The position numbers were made by a program, and so were the translations under genes. A stretch of DNA of 41,586 nucleotides from Roseovarius sp. UBA6167 (GTDB lineage: Bacteria; Pseudomonadota; Alphaproteobacteria; Rhodobacterales; Rhodobacteraceae), in the NCBI GenBank assembly GCA_002428225.1, contig DIUD01000007.1, forward strand, positions 1-41,586, read 5' to 3'. The notes under the pieces are model-generated. The model was not told the origin of the DNA and searched no databases. It saw only the letters and a program-made list of their open reading frames with translations. Of this stretch, positions 32,951 through 40,475 are shown piece by piece (position 1 is the stretch's first letter; each line of letters starts with the position of its first letter).

Positions 32951-34045
32951 CTAGCCGCGCTCCCAGCGATGCATCACGTCGCCGCCCAGCGCCCGCGTTT
33001 CGATCAGACGAAAGCGCGCCGCCTCGTCGAGGCGGGCAAGGCCCAGCGCGCCGATGCCCGGCAGCCCCTCGGCCCCGATGGCGAGCCCGGCGGTAAAACC
33101 CACCAGCTCGTCCACCAGCCCCGCCGCCAGAAGCGAGGCGGCAAGCGCCCCGCCCCCCTCGCAGAACACCCGTGTCAGCCCCGCCCCGCCCAGCGCCTGC
33201 AAGAGCGCGGCCGGATCGACCTGCCCCGCCACCACATCGCAGGGCAAGAGCCGCGCGCCAAGCCCGCGCCAGGCCGCGGCAATCGCCTCGTCCACCCCCG
33301 CACCGTGGCACAGCCAGAGCGGCACCTCGCGCGCGCTGCGGGCAAGCTGCGACAGGAGCGGCAGATCGAGCCTGCGCGAGACCACCACGCGCACCGGCTG
33401 CCGCCTCACCCCCAGCCCCCGCACCGTCAGCATGGGATCGTCGGCGCGCGCCGTGCCCGCCCCCACCATCACCGCATCGTGGCGCGCGCGCATGGCATGG
33501 ACCGCGCGCCGCGCCTGCGGCCCGGTGATCCACTGGCTGTGCCCCGACGCGGTGGCGATGCGCCCGTCGAAACTGGCCGCGAGCTTGAGGGTGACGAAGG
33601 GGCGGCCGACCTCGTTGCGTATCAGGAAACCGGCATGGTCGCGCGCCGCCTCCTCGGCCAGAACGCCGGTGGTGACGGCGATGCCCGCCGCGCGCAGCAT
33701 CGCAAAGCCGCGCCCGGAAACGCGCGGATCGGTGTCGTCAAAGGGGGCCACCACCCGCGCCACCCCCGCCGCGATCAGCGCCTCGGCGCAGGGCGGGGTT
33801 TCGCCGTGGTGGGCGCACGGCTCGAGCGTGACATAGGCGGTGGCCCCGCGCGCCAAGGCGCCCGCCTGCGCAAGCGCAACCGTCTCGGCATGGGGCCGCC
33901 CGCCCGGGGCGGTGCTGCCGCGCCCGACGATCCGGCCCCCCTGCACGATGACGCAGCCCACCGCCGGGTTGGGCGCGCATTGCCCCATGCCGCGCCGCCC
34001 CAGCGACAGCGCGAGCGCCATGAAGCGGCGGTCGGCCCCGGTCAC
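32951..34045 (-). CDS. ribD: Bifunctional riboflavin biosynthesis deaminase/reductase
   Basis: RibD deaminates the pyrimidine made by GTP cyclohydrolase II and then reduces the ribose side chain, steps two and three of riboflavin synthesis. The 364-residue protein has the N-terminal cytidine-deaminase-like zinc site (HAE at 52-54; PCAHHGETPPC with C77 and C86) and the C-terminal NADPH-dependent reductase domain (FVTLKLAASFDGRIAT, DAVMVGAGTARADDPMLTVR, VFCEGGGALAASLL). Both domains look complete. It follows nrdR by 4 nt, the arrangement usual in alphaproteobacteria, and converges on murD. Confidence 0.96.
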   Translation of the reverse strand: MTGADRRFMALALSLGRRGMGQCAPNPAVGCVIVQGGRIVGRGSTAPGGRPHAETVALAQAGALARGATAYVTLEPCAHHGETPPCAEALIAAGVARVVAPFDDTDPRVSGRGFAMLRAAGIAVTTGVLAEEAARDHAGFLIRNEVGRPFVTLKLAASFDGRIATASGHSQWITGPQARRAVHAMRARHDAVMVGAGTARADDPMLTVRGLGVRRQPVRVVVSRRLDLPLLSQLARSAREVPLWLCHGAGVDEAIAAAWRGLGARLLPCDVVAGQVDPAALLQALGGAGLTRVFCEGGGALAASLLAAGLVDELVGFTAGLAIGAEGLPGIGALGLARLDEAARFRLIETRALGGDVMHRWERG

Positions 34046-34049
34046 GCGC

Positions 34050-34523
34050 TCAATCTTGCGACGCCGCGCCCTCTCCGGGGCGCAGTTCGCTCACAAAGCG
34101 GTCAAAATCGTCGGCTTCCTGGAAGTTCTTGTAAACACTGGCAAAGCGGACATAGGCGACGGTGTCGATCCGCGCCAGCGTCTCCATCACGATCTCGCCG
34201 ATCACCTTTGAGGGAATATCGGTGTCGCCCATGCTTTCCAGCCGGCGCACGATGCCGGAAATCATCTGCTCGATCCGCTCGGGGTCGATCGGGCGTTTCT
34301 GGAGCGCGATGCGCACCGAGCGTTCGAGCTTGTCGCGGTCGAAATCCTCGCGGCGCCCGTTCGATTTCACCACCACCAGATCGCGCAGCTGCACGCGCTC
34401 GTAGGTGGTGAACCGCCCGCCACAGCCCGGACAGAACCGCCGGCGCCGGATCGAGACATGCTCCTCGGCGGGGCGGGAATCCTTTACCTGCGTGTCGATA
34501 TTTCCGCAAAACGGGCAGCGCAT
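34050..34523 (-). CDS. nrdR: Transcriptional repressor NrdR
   Basis: Zinc-finger and ATP-cone repressor of ribonucleotide reductase genes, sensing ATP/dATP. The 157-residue protein starts MRCPFCG and has the zinc ribbon C3-C6 and C31-C34 (FCPGCGGRFTTYE), then the ATP-cone (about 48-138) with VVKSNGRREDFDRDKL and RIALQKRPI. The ATG at 34523 has GAGGGGGG upstream; an open frame continues to 34607 but adds no conserved sequence. The C-terminus FQEADDFDRFVSEL is normal. Cotranscribed with ribD. Confidence 0.96.
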   Translation of the reverse strand: MRCPFCGNIDTQVKDSRPAEEHVSIRRRRFCPGCGGRFTTYERVQLRDLVVVKSNGRREDFDRDKLERSVRIALQKRPIDPERIEQMISGIVRRLESMGDTDIPSKVIGEIVMETLARIDTVAYVRFASVYKNFQEADDFDRFVSELRPGEGAASQD

Positions 34524-34681
34524 GTGCCGTCCCCCCTCTGTCGTCTCTGCCTCTTGGATCATGGGCCTGATGCCCAGCCGCCCACTGGCACTATAGGACA
34601 GCCCCAAGGTTTTGGGTAGAGGAGAAATTCCGCCCCCAGATCAAGGGCAGGTCCGGCCTAGACCGCACGGGAGCGGGGGGA

Positions 34682-34721
34682 GGCCGAACCGGCATCAACC
34701 CTGCCGGCCCCACATTCGGCC
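34682..34721. terminator. Two-tier hairpin downstream of tRNA-Leu
   Basis: GGCCGAA (34682-34688) pairs with TTCGGCC (34715-34721), and inside it CCGGCA (34689-34694) pairs with TGCCGG (34702-34707). The element is 16 nt beyond the 3' end of tRNA-Leu on the minus strand and upstream of nrdR. No T-run is present. It may end the tRNA transcript or guide its processing. Confidence 0.45.
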
Positions 34722-34736
34722 TGATAATCTGATAAA

Positions 34737-34823
34737 TGGTGCGGTCGAGAAGACTCGAACTTCCACGGGAGTTACCCCACAGCGACCTCAACGCTGCGCG
34801 TCTACCAATTCCGCCACGACCGC
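34737..34823 (-). tRNA. tRNA-Leu, anticodon GAG
   Basis: On the minus strand the sequence folds as an 87-nt class II tRNA. The acceptor stem is GCGGTCG (34823-34817) with CGACCGC (34747-34741), followed by discriminator A and an encoded CCA. The anticodon stem is CAGCG/CGCTG with loop TTGAGGT, giving anticodon GAG (34787-34789). A variable arm and the T-arm GTTCGAGTC are present. It reads CUC/CUU leucine codons. Confidence 0.96.
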
Positions 34824-34872
34824 ATGTGATCAGGTAGGTGACGCGCCGTATAAGCAAAGCGCCGGGGCTTGT

Positions 34873-34906
34873 GAAGGGGCAAATCGCATGCCCCTTCGGG
34901 TTTTTT
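34873..34906 (+). terminator. Intrinsic terminator-like hairpin with T6 on the plus strand
   Basis: GAAGGGGCA (34873-34881) and TGCCCCTTC (34889-34897) form a perfect 9-bp stem, followed by GGG and TTTTTT (34901-34906). The T-run faces the plus strand, yet the genes on both sides are on the minus strand: the hairpin lies 20-53 nt downstream of the stop of the peptidoglycan-binding protein gene. It may work in both directions or stop antisense transcription. Confidence 0.65.
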
Positions 34907-34925
34907 CGTCCGCGCCCGCGCGCCC

Positions 34926-36263
34926 TCAGTCGAGCTTGAAGGTGGGTAGGGCCGAGGCGGGCTGCACCGTGCCGCCCCGTGCCGCCCCTCCGCCAAGGGC
35001 CGCGCGCCGCAAAAGATCGTTGCGCCCGGCATCGCCCGGCGCAAAGACCGGCGTTGCGCCGTTCTCTATCGCCTCGACCGCCGCGCGATACCATACCTGC
35101 GCCAGATCGGGGCGCCTGGTGGTGCCGAACCCCTCGTTGAGGTGGTGGCCCATCAACTCGCCATAGGCCTCCTCGCCGAGCGCCGTCAGCACAAGGGCCG
35201 AGCCGAGCGCCACCGTCATGTTGTCGATCCGGTAGCCGACCGAGAGACAGACCTTGGCGGTGCCCGCAAGCTGCGCGGGCGATTGCCCGCTCTGGAGCAC
35301 GAAGCCGCGCACGCCGTCGATCACCTCGTCCCGGTCCTGAAGCGAGAGCGCCGCGACATGGTCGCGCATCGCCGGGCCGAAGTTGCGGCACTGCTCCTCG
35401 AGCTGCGCGGGCGTGATCCCCTTGAGCGAGGCGGCCATGGTCTCGCCCTCGGCGATGGCATAGGTCCGCGCAAGGCAGAACTGCTCGTTGAGCGCAAAGC
35501 GCGGATCCTGCATCGAGACGGCGGTGACGAAACCGCCGTTGGAATTGGTGACAAGGCTCACCTGATTGCAATGCGAGGCCAGCGACGGCCCCTCCCCGCC
35601 CGAGGCCATGAAATTGGGCAGCGCGGCGAGCGCGGCTGTCTGCTGTGGCTCTGCTGCGGGCGGCTGCACCTGCGCCTCTTGCGGGATCGCCGCCATCACC
35701 GGCGATTGCGGCTGAGGGGCGGGGACAGGCGCCGCGGCATGGACGGGCGGCGCGCCTGCCGCCTCGTCGCGATAGGCGTGCAGCAATCCGCGCGTGCCTT
35801 GCCCGCGCTGCGCGATGAGCTGCGAGGTGGCCATGCCACCCGATTGCGCGCGATAATAGGACGAGATCAGGAATTGCCGCTCGTAATCGGCGAGATACCC
35901 GGTGACGGGATAGCCCATATGCGCCTGATAGGTCGAGATCGCGTTGCGGGTGTTGCGCCCGCTCACCCCGTCGGGCGTGCCCGCCGGAAAGCCGAAATAA
36001 TTGAGCGCGGTCTGGTCCTCGCGCACCTGCTGGCTCGACACCGCCGGCGCGCGATAGACCCGCGGCGCGGTGGTGGTGGTGGTGGTGGTGGTCGTGCGGT
36101 TGCGCTCGCGCGCCTTGGCGCTCTCGTTGACGATGATGCCGCTCACCGCGCCGCCGACAAGGCCGCCGACAAGCCCGTCCTTGAAATCCGCCGACGCCTG
36201 CGTGGCCGACAGGGCCGCGACGCTCGTCATCAGCGCCGCCATGACAAACCGTTTTGAAATCAT
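34926..36263 (-). CDS. Secreted peptidoglycan-binding-domain protein with poly-threonine tract
   Basis: A 445-residue exported protein. The N-terminal signal peptide (KRFVMAALMTSVAALSATQASA) precedes a small glycine-rich segment (DGLVGGLVGGAVSGIIV, about 29-45) that resembles a glycine-zipper. Then come a run of nine threonines (57-65), a PG_binding_1-type domain (about 78-135: QTALNYFGFPAGTPDGVSG, STYQAHMGYPVTGYL), a Pro/Ala/Gln-rich linker (about 165-225), and a C-terminal domain of about 200 residues with conserved-looking Cys and LSVGYRIDNMTVALGSALVL that I do not recognise. The ATG at 36263 fits the signal peptide; longer frames run into lipB. Probably a periplasmic envelope protein. It is divergent from lipB, and tRNA-Leu lies downstream. 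Confidence 0.8.
   Translation of the reverse strand: MISKRFVMAALMTSVAALSATQASADFKDGLVGGLVGGAVSGIIVNESAKARERNRTTTTTTTTTAPRVYRAPAVSSQQVREDQTALNYFGFPAGTPDGVSGRNTRNAISTYQAHMGYPVTGYLADYERQFLISSYYRAQSGGMATSQLIAQRGQGTRGLLHAYRDEAAGAPPVHAAAPVPAPQPQSPVMAAIPQEAQVQPPAAEPQQTAALAALPNFMASGGEGPSLASHCNQVSLVTNSNGGFVTAVSMQDPRFALNEQFCLARTYAIAEGETMAASLKGITPAQLEEQCRNFGPAMRDHVAALSLQDRDEVIDGVRGFVLQSGQSPAQLAGTAKVCLSVGYRIDNMTVALGSALVLTALGEEAYGELMGHHLNEGFGTTRRPDLAQVWYRAAVEAIENGATPVFAPGDAGRNDLLRRAALGGGAARGGTVQPASALPTFKLD
36069..36092. repeat. (GGT)8 microsatellite coding for poly-threonine
   Basis: Eight perfect GGT units on the plus strand read as eight ACC threonine codons in the minus-strand peptidoglycan-binding protein gene; with the adjoining ACG they give nine threonines. 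A gain or loss of units would stay in frame. Confidence 0.95.
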
Positions 36264-36347
36264 CTTGCTTCTCCCGTAATCAGATGCCGTTAAGCTGTAT
36301 CCAGTATAGCACGTTTTCGTCCCCTTTGCCCACCGAGTCGAGCCAGT

Positions 36348-37028
36348 ATGCTGCAAAACCCCTTCGCAACCGATCGAAACGGCGTCGAATGGCACCATTC
36401 CGCCGGTCTGACCCCCTATCCGCAGGCGGTCGCGGCGATGGAGGCGCGGGTGGCGCGAATCGCCGCCCGAGAGGCGGCAGAGGCGATCTGGCTGCTCGAA
36501 CACCCCGCCCTCTACACCGCCGGGACATCCGCGAACCCCGCCGATCTGCTCGCACCGGGGCGTTTCCCGGTCCATCAGGCGCGGCGCGGCGGGCAATATA
36601 CCTATCACGGCCCCGGCCAGCGGGTGATCTATGTCATGCTCGATCTCAACGCGCGCGGGCGCGACGTGCGGTGCTTCGTGCGCCAGCTTGAGACATGGGT
36701 CATCGCCACCCTGGCCGAGTTCGGCATCCGCGGCGAGATCCGCACCGGGCGGGTCGGCGTCTGGGTGGCGCGCGATGACCGGCCCCTGACCGCCGGCGGC
36801 GCGCGGCAGGAGGACAAGATCGCCGCCATCGGCATCCGCCTGCGCAAATGGATCAGCTTTCACGGCATCTCGATCAACGTGGAACCGGACCTGGAGCATT
36901 TTGCCGGGATCGTGCCCTGCGGCATTGCCGAACACGGCGTCACCAGCCTTGTCGATTTGGGCCTGCCGGTCACCATGGAGGATCTCGACGCGGCGCTGAT
37001 GCGCAGCTTTGCGGGCGCGTTCGGCTGA
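36348..37028 (+). CDS. lipB: Lipoyl(octanoyl) transferase
   Basis: LipB moves octanoyl groups from acyl carrier protein to lipoyl domains of dehydrogenases, the first step of lipoate assembly. The 226-residue protein has the signature RRGGQYTYHGPGQRVIY (79-95), the catalytic Lys in DKIAAIGIRLRKWISFHG (K157), and the catalytic Cys in GIVPCGIAEHGVTSL (C191). The N-terminus (EWHHSAGLTPYPQAVAAM) is normal. No strong ribosome-binding site precedes the ATG at 36348. The gene stands alone between the divergent envelope protein gene and the cytochrome gene; lipA is not nearby. Confidence 0.96.
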   Translation: MLQNPFATDRNGVEWHHSAGLTPYPQAVAAMEARVARIAAREAAEAIWLLEHPALYTAGTSANPADLLAPGRFPVHQARRGGQYTYHGPGQRVIYVMLDLNARGRDVRCFVRQLETWVIATLAEFGIRGEIRTGRVGVWVARDDRPLTAGGARQEDKIAAIGIRLRKWISFHGISINVEPDLEHFAGIVPCGIAEHGVTSLVDLGLPVTMEDLDAALMRSFAGAFG

Positions 37029-37141
37029 GACAATCCGCCGCCGGGGCCGCGCTTGTCCTTTGCATCACCGGCAAGGCGGGCTAGGTTCCCGGCAAGGTCT
37101 CACCCGACTTGTGACGTGAACCACGATAGAGGGAAAACGCG

Positions 37142-37531
37142 ATGAAAACCTTTCTGACCACTTCCGCCGCCATCATGGCCCTTGCCCTGCCCGCCATGGC
37201 CGAGGGCGACGCCGCTGCCGGCGAAAAGACCTTCAACCAGTGCAGGGCCTGCCACATGATCGAATCCCCCACCGAGGTGATCGTGCGTGGCGGCAAGACC
37301 GGGACGAACCTTTACGGCGTGATCGGGCGCGTGATGGGCAGCGTCGAGGGTTTCGACTATTCCGACGGGTTCAAGGCCAAGCATGACGCCGGCGAGGTCT
37401 GGACCGAGGAAAGCCTTGCGGCCTATGTCGCCGACCCGAACGAATTCCTCGGCGAGCGCTCGAAGATGACCTTCAAGCTGCGCAAGGGTGCCGAGGACGT
37501 GGCCGCATATCTGGCGACCTTCTCCGAGTAA
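37142..37531 (+). CDS. Periplasmic class I cytochrome c (cytochrome c2-like)
   Basis: A 129-residue precursor. The signal peptide MKTFLTTSAAIMALALPAMA is followed by a mature protein of about 109 residues with the heme site CRACH (C34, C37, His ligand H38). GKTGTNLYGVIGR is typical of class I cytochromes, as is a Met ligand in SKMTFKLR (about M109). It would shuttle electrons between the bc1 complex and oxidases or a reaction centre. GAGGG precedes the ATG. It resembles the cytochrome c2/c551 proteins of Rhodobacteraceae; an exact symbol (such as cycA) is not assigned because several paralogues exist. Confidence 0.92.
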   Translation: MKTFLTTSAAIMALALPAMAEGDAAAGEKTFNQCRACHMIESPTEVIVRGGKTGTNLYGVIGRVMGSVEGFDYSDGFKAKHDAGEVWTEESLAAYVADPNEFLGERSKMTFKLRKGAEDVAAYLATFSE

Positions 37532-37584
37532 GACCCGGAACCGAAGGTCGAAAACCGAGGGGAACGAGGGTCCGGGGTGCCGAC

Positions 37585-37602
37585 GCGCCGCGCGAGCGGC
37601 GC
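37585..37602 (+). terminator. Hairpin with GCGA tetraloop after the cytochrome c gene
   Basis: GCGCCGC (37585-37591) and GCGGCGC (37596-37602) form a 7-bp G+C stem closed by a GCGA loop, a stable GNRA-type tetraloop, 54 nt after the cytochrome stop. A short T-run (ATATTTT) comes only about 17 nt later, so termination is possible but not certain. Confidence 0.45.
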
Positions 37603-37696
37603 GCATACGCCTGCCTGCATATTTTCCGGTCGAAACCCCACCACGAAACGGCTATGGACCGCGAAAAGAATTACGCAAGCGCCAAGGACAAGACCG

Positions 37697-38374
37697 ATGA
37701 GCAGCTATGGTCGCAACAACCCCAGTCCCGAATACCGCGACATGGTCGCCATGTATGAGCGGCTCCACCAAGAGGGCGAGGCATCGTCGAAGAAATCCGG
37801 CGAAGAGACCTTTGCCGGCAAGATGCTCATTCAGCACGCGCCGGGCATCAAGGAGATGATCGCGCGCACCAAAGCCGAAACCATCCTCGATTACGGCGCG
37901 GGGAAGGGCGGCGGCTATCTGCTCCGCGACATCAGGCTGCGCAGCGGCGAAACGGTGCCGAGCGTTCAGGACTATTGGGGCGTCAAGGAAATCCGCTGCT
38001 ACGATCCCGGCCACGAGCCGTTCAAGGACCTGCCCGATCACCCCTATGACGGGGTCATCTGCACCGACGTGCTCGAACACATCACCGCCCCCGATGTGCC
38101 GTGGATCGTGGACGAGATGTTTTCCTATGCCAACAGGTTCGTCTATGCCAACGTCGCCTGTTACCCGGCGGTGAAATTCCTGCCCAATGGTGAAAACGTG
38201 CACTGCACCATCCGCGAGCCCGCCTGGTGGGCGGGGGTGTTTCACGCCGTGGCCATGCGCCATACCGATATATCCTACCGGCTTGTCACCTCGACCAAGA
38301 CGGGGCGGCGCAAGAAATTCGGTTTTGCCAGGAACCGCCGCAAGGAATATCAGACGGTGGAGCGCATGGCCTGA
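37697..38374 (+). CDS. SAM-dependent methyltransferase-like protein
   Basis: A 225-residue protein with a class I methyltransferase core: motif I ILDYGAGKGGG (63-73), an acidic residue after the second strand (CYDPGHEPF, D103), and YDGVICTDVLEHI (117-129), the pattern of methyltransf_11/23 enzymes. The C-terminal part is basic (TKTGRRKKFGFARNRRKEYQ). The substrate is unknown. The start at 37697 (MSSYGRNNPSPEYRDM) is chosen because the frame upstream crosses the hairpin region without conserved sequence. It is followed after 19 nt by a membrane acyltransferase and then a sulfotransferase, which suggests a role in decorating a surface glycan or lipid (inference). Confidence 0.78.
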   Translation: MSSYGRNNPSPEYRDMVAMYERLHQEGEASSKKSGEETFAGKMLIQHAPGIKEMIARTKAETILDYGAGKGGGYLLRDIRLRSGETVPSVQDYWGVKEIRCYDPGHEPFKDLPDHPYDGVICTDVLEHITAPDVPWIVDEMFSYANRFVYANVACYPAVKFLPNGENVHCTIREPAWWAGVFHAVAMRHTDISYRLVTSTKTGRRKKFGFARNRRKEYQTVERMA

Positions 38375-38393
38375 GGCAGCCCGCATCCCGATC

Positions 38394-40349
38394 ATGAGCA
38401 ACCCGTCCCTGACATACCGCCCCGAGATCGACGGGCTGCGCGCCGTGGCGATCCTGCCGGTGGTGCTTTACCATGCCGGAATCGCGGGGTTTCCCGGCGG
38501 GTTCGTCGGGGTGGACGTGTTCTTTGTCATCTCCGGCTATCTCATCACCTCGATCATCCTGGCCGAGCGGCGGGCGGGCCGCTTTTCGCTGGTGAATTTC
38601 TACGCCCGGCGCATCCGGCGCATCCTTCCAGCGCTCTTCGTGATGATGGCGGCGTGCTATCCGCTGGCCTTCGTGCTGCTCGGCCCCTCGGCCATGGCGG
38701 AATTCGCGGGCTCCGTCACCGCCGCGACGGTGTTCGTGGCCAACCTGTTCTTCTACGACATCAGCGGCTATTTCGCCACCGCCGCCGAGGTCAAGCCGCT
38801 CTTGCACACCTGGAGCCTTGCGGTCGAGGAACAGTTCTACCTCGTCTTCCCGGCGCTCGTGCTGCTGACATGGCGCATGGGCGCGCGGCGGCAGGCGGTG
38901 CTTCTCGCCGTGCTGGCACTGGCAAGCCTGGCGCTGGCGCAATGGGATATCACGCAGGGCAAGGCCGATCGCGCCTTCTTCATGCTGCAAACCCGGCTGT
39001 GGGAGCTGATGGCCGGGGCGCTGGCGGCGTTCTGGCTGTCCTCGCCACGCGGGCAGGCGTTGCGCGCGGGCGGGCGGCTGCGTCATGGCGCGCTTTTGGG
39101 GTTGGCGCTTATCCTCTTCGCGGTCATCGCCTATGACGGCGAGACGCGCTTTCCGGGCCTTGCCGCGCTGCCGCCCGTTCTGGGAGCGGCATTGGTGATC
39201 GTCTGCGCCACGCCGCGATGCCTTGCCGGACGGGTGCTCGGCCTGCGCCCGGTGGTGTTCGTCGGGCTGGTGAGCTACTCGTTCTACCTCTGGCACGTGC
39301 CGCTCTTGGTCTTTACCCGGATCGGCACCGGGCGCGAGGATGCGGCGCTGATGCTTGGCGTCTGCGCGCTTGCCTTCGGTCTCTCCTGCCTCAGCTGGCG
39401 TTACGTGGAGCGCCCGATCCGGCGGATGCACGCGTTGCCCGCCCGCCGCCTGTTCGGCACGGCGGCCGTGGCCATGGCGCTCGTTGGCGGGCTGGGGCTG
39501 GCGGGGATACAGACCGAAGGCTTTCGCGCCTTCTATCTCGAACGTCGGCTCGATCCGGTCAGCCGCGCCAGTTTCGAGCGATACAACCCCGACACGATGC
39601 ACGCCCGCCTGCCCGACGAGGGGTGCCGCTTTAGCGACGAGGTGCTGAGCGATGCCTTCGTGACGCGCTTCGAGGACTGCGCCCGCATCCACGGCCAGGC
39701 GATATTCCTGCTGGGCGATTCCCATGCCGCGAATGTCTATCGCGCCTTGCGCGCCACCGCGTTGCCGCCGTTCTTCGTGGCGCTCGCGCGCGGCGGCTGC
39801 CGCCCCTACCAGCCCGAGAAAAAATGTTCCTACGACGCGGCTGTGGCCTTTGTCCAGGAACATCAGGCCGCCATTTCGCGGTTGATCTTTCACGTCTCCG
39901 GCTCGCACTACCTGCTCGATGATCGCGGCGAGGGCGACAGCGATGCGGCATTCGAACCCGGCGCGCCGCTGCGCGTCGCCGTGGACAACATCGACAAGAC
40001 GGCCGCCTATCTGGCGCGGTTTCCCGCCGCGCTCGATGTCGTCTGGCTCGGCCCTTTCGCCGAGGCGCGCGTCGATCTGGAAGACCCCGTGAATTACCAC
40101 CCCGACAGGTTGCGCTTCAACCCGGTGTCGCTGGCGCGTTTTTCGGCCCTCGACGGGATGCTCAAGGCAAGGGCCGCGGACCAGTCGGCGTATCGCTATA
40201 TCTCGCTTGTCGATGCGCTGGCCTTCGACGGCGATACGCTGGTGCAGGACGGATGCCTCACCTTCTCGGACGTGGATCATCTGAGCCCCTGCGGCGAGCG
40301 CCTGTTCGGCCCCGCGATCGCGGCGGCGCTTGAGGGCGCATCGGGATAG
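38394..40349 (+). CDS. Membrane O-acyltransferase (acyltransferase 3) with C-terminal SGNH domain, OatA/LPS-modifying type
   Basis: A 651-residue two-domain protein that would O-acetylate a cell-surface polysaccharide. The N-terminal part (1-375) is an acyltransferase-3 membrane domain with about ten or eleven helices. It begins YRPEIDGLRAVAILPVVLYH, with the catalytic His at 27, and includes GVDVFFVISGYL, NFYARRIRRILPAL, TWSLAVEEQFYLVFP and SYSFYLWHVPLL. The C-terminal periplasmic SGNH domain (about 400-651) has GDSHAAN (Ser 443) and the DxxH motif SDVDHLSP (D626, H629), so both catalytic sites look intact. The ATG at 38394 is taken because the upstream open frame overlaps the methyltransferase gene. 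Family members modify O-antigen, peptidoglycan or exopolysaccharide; the target here is unknown. Confidence 0.93.
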   Translation: MSNPSLTYRPEIDGLRAVAILPVVLYHAGIAGFPGGFVGVDVFFVISGYLITSIILAERRAGRFSLVNFYARRIRRILPALFVMMAACYPLAFVLLGPSAMAEFAGSVTAATVFVANLFFYDISGYFATAAEVKPLLHTWSLAVEEQFYLVFPALVLLTWRMGARRQAVLLAVLALASLALAQWDITQGKADRAFFMLQTRLWELMAGALAAFWLSSPRGQALRAGGRLRHGALLGLALILFAVIAYDGETRFPGLAALPPVLGAALVIVCATPRCLAGRVLGLRPVVFVGLVSYSFYLWHVPLLVFTRIGTGREDAALMLGVCALAFGLSCLSWRYVERPIRRMHALPARRLFGTAAVAMALVGGLGLAGIQTEGFRAFYLERRLDPVSRASFERYNPDTMHARLPDEGCRFSDEVLSDAFVTRFEDCARIHGQAIFLLGDSHAANVYRALRATALPPFFVALARGGCRPYQPEKKCSYDAAVAFVQEHQAAISRLIFHVSGSHYLLDDRGEGDSDAAFEPGAPLRVAVDNIDKTAAYLARFPAALDVVWLGPFAEARVDLEDPVNYHPDRLRFNPVSLARFSALDGMLKARAADQSAYRYISLVDALAFDGDTLVQDGCLTFSDVDHLSPCGERLFGPAIAAALEGASG

Positions 40350-40446
40350 GCGCGGCGGCATTTCTCCCTTCCTTGCGTTTTCCGGTCGCAAAAGCGCAGC
40401 GCAATGGGTATGCGAGGCCCCGATGACCCCCTGCCACGATCAAAGG

Positions 40447-40467
40447 CGAGACGGCCACCCCGTCTCG
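40447..40467 (+). promoter_or_regulatory. Inverted repeat just before the sulfotransferase gene
   Basis: CGAGACGG (40447-40454) and CCGTCTCG (40460-40467) form a perfect 8-bp stem with a CCACC loop, ending 8 nt before the proposed ATG at 40476. It occupies the ribosome-binding region, where no Shine-Dalgarno sequence is visible, so it could limit translation, or it could be an operator. Confidence 0.4.
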
Positions 40468-40475
40468 ATGACACC

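Noticed and set aside
34591..35571. Minus-strand open frame of 326 codons across the tRNA
   Set aside because: It reads through tRNA-Leu and the terminator-like hairpin and is out of frame with the peptidoglycan-binding protein.
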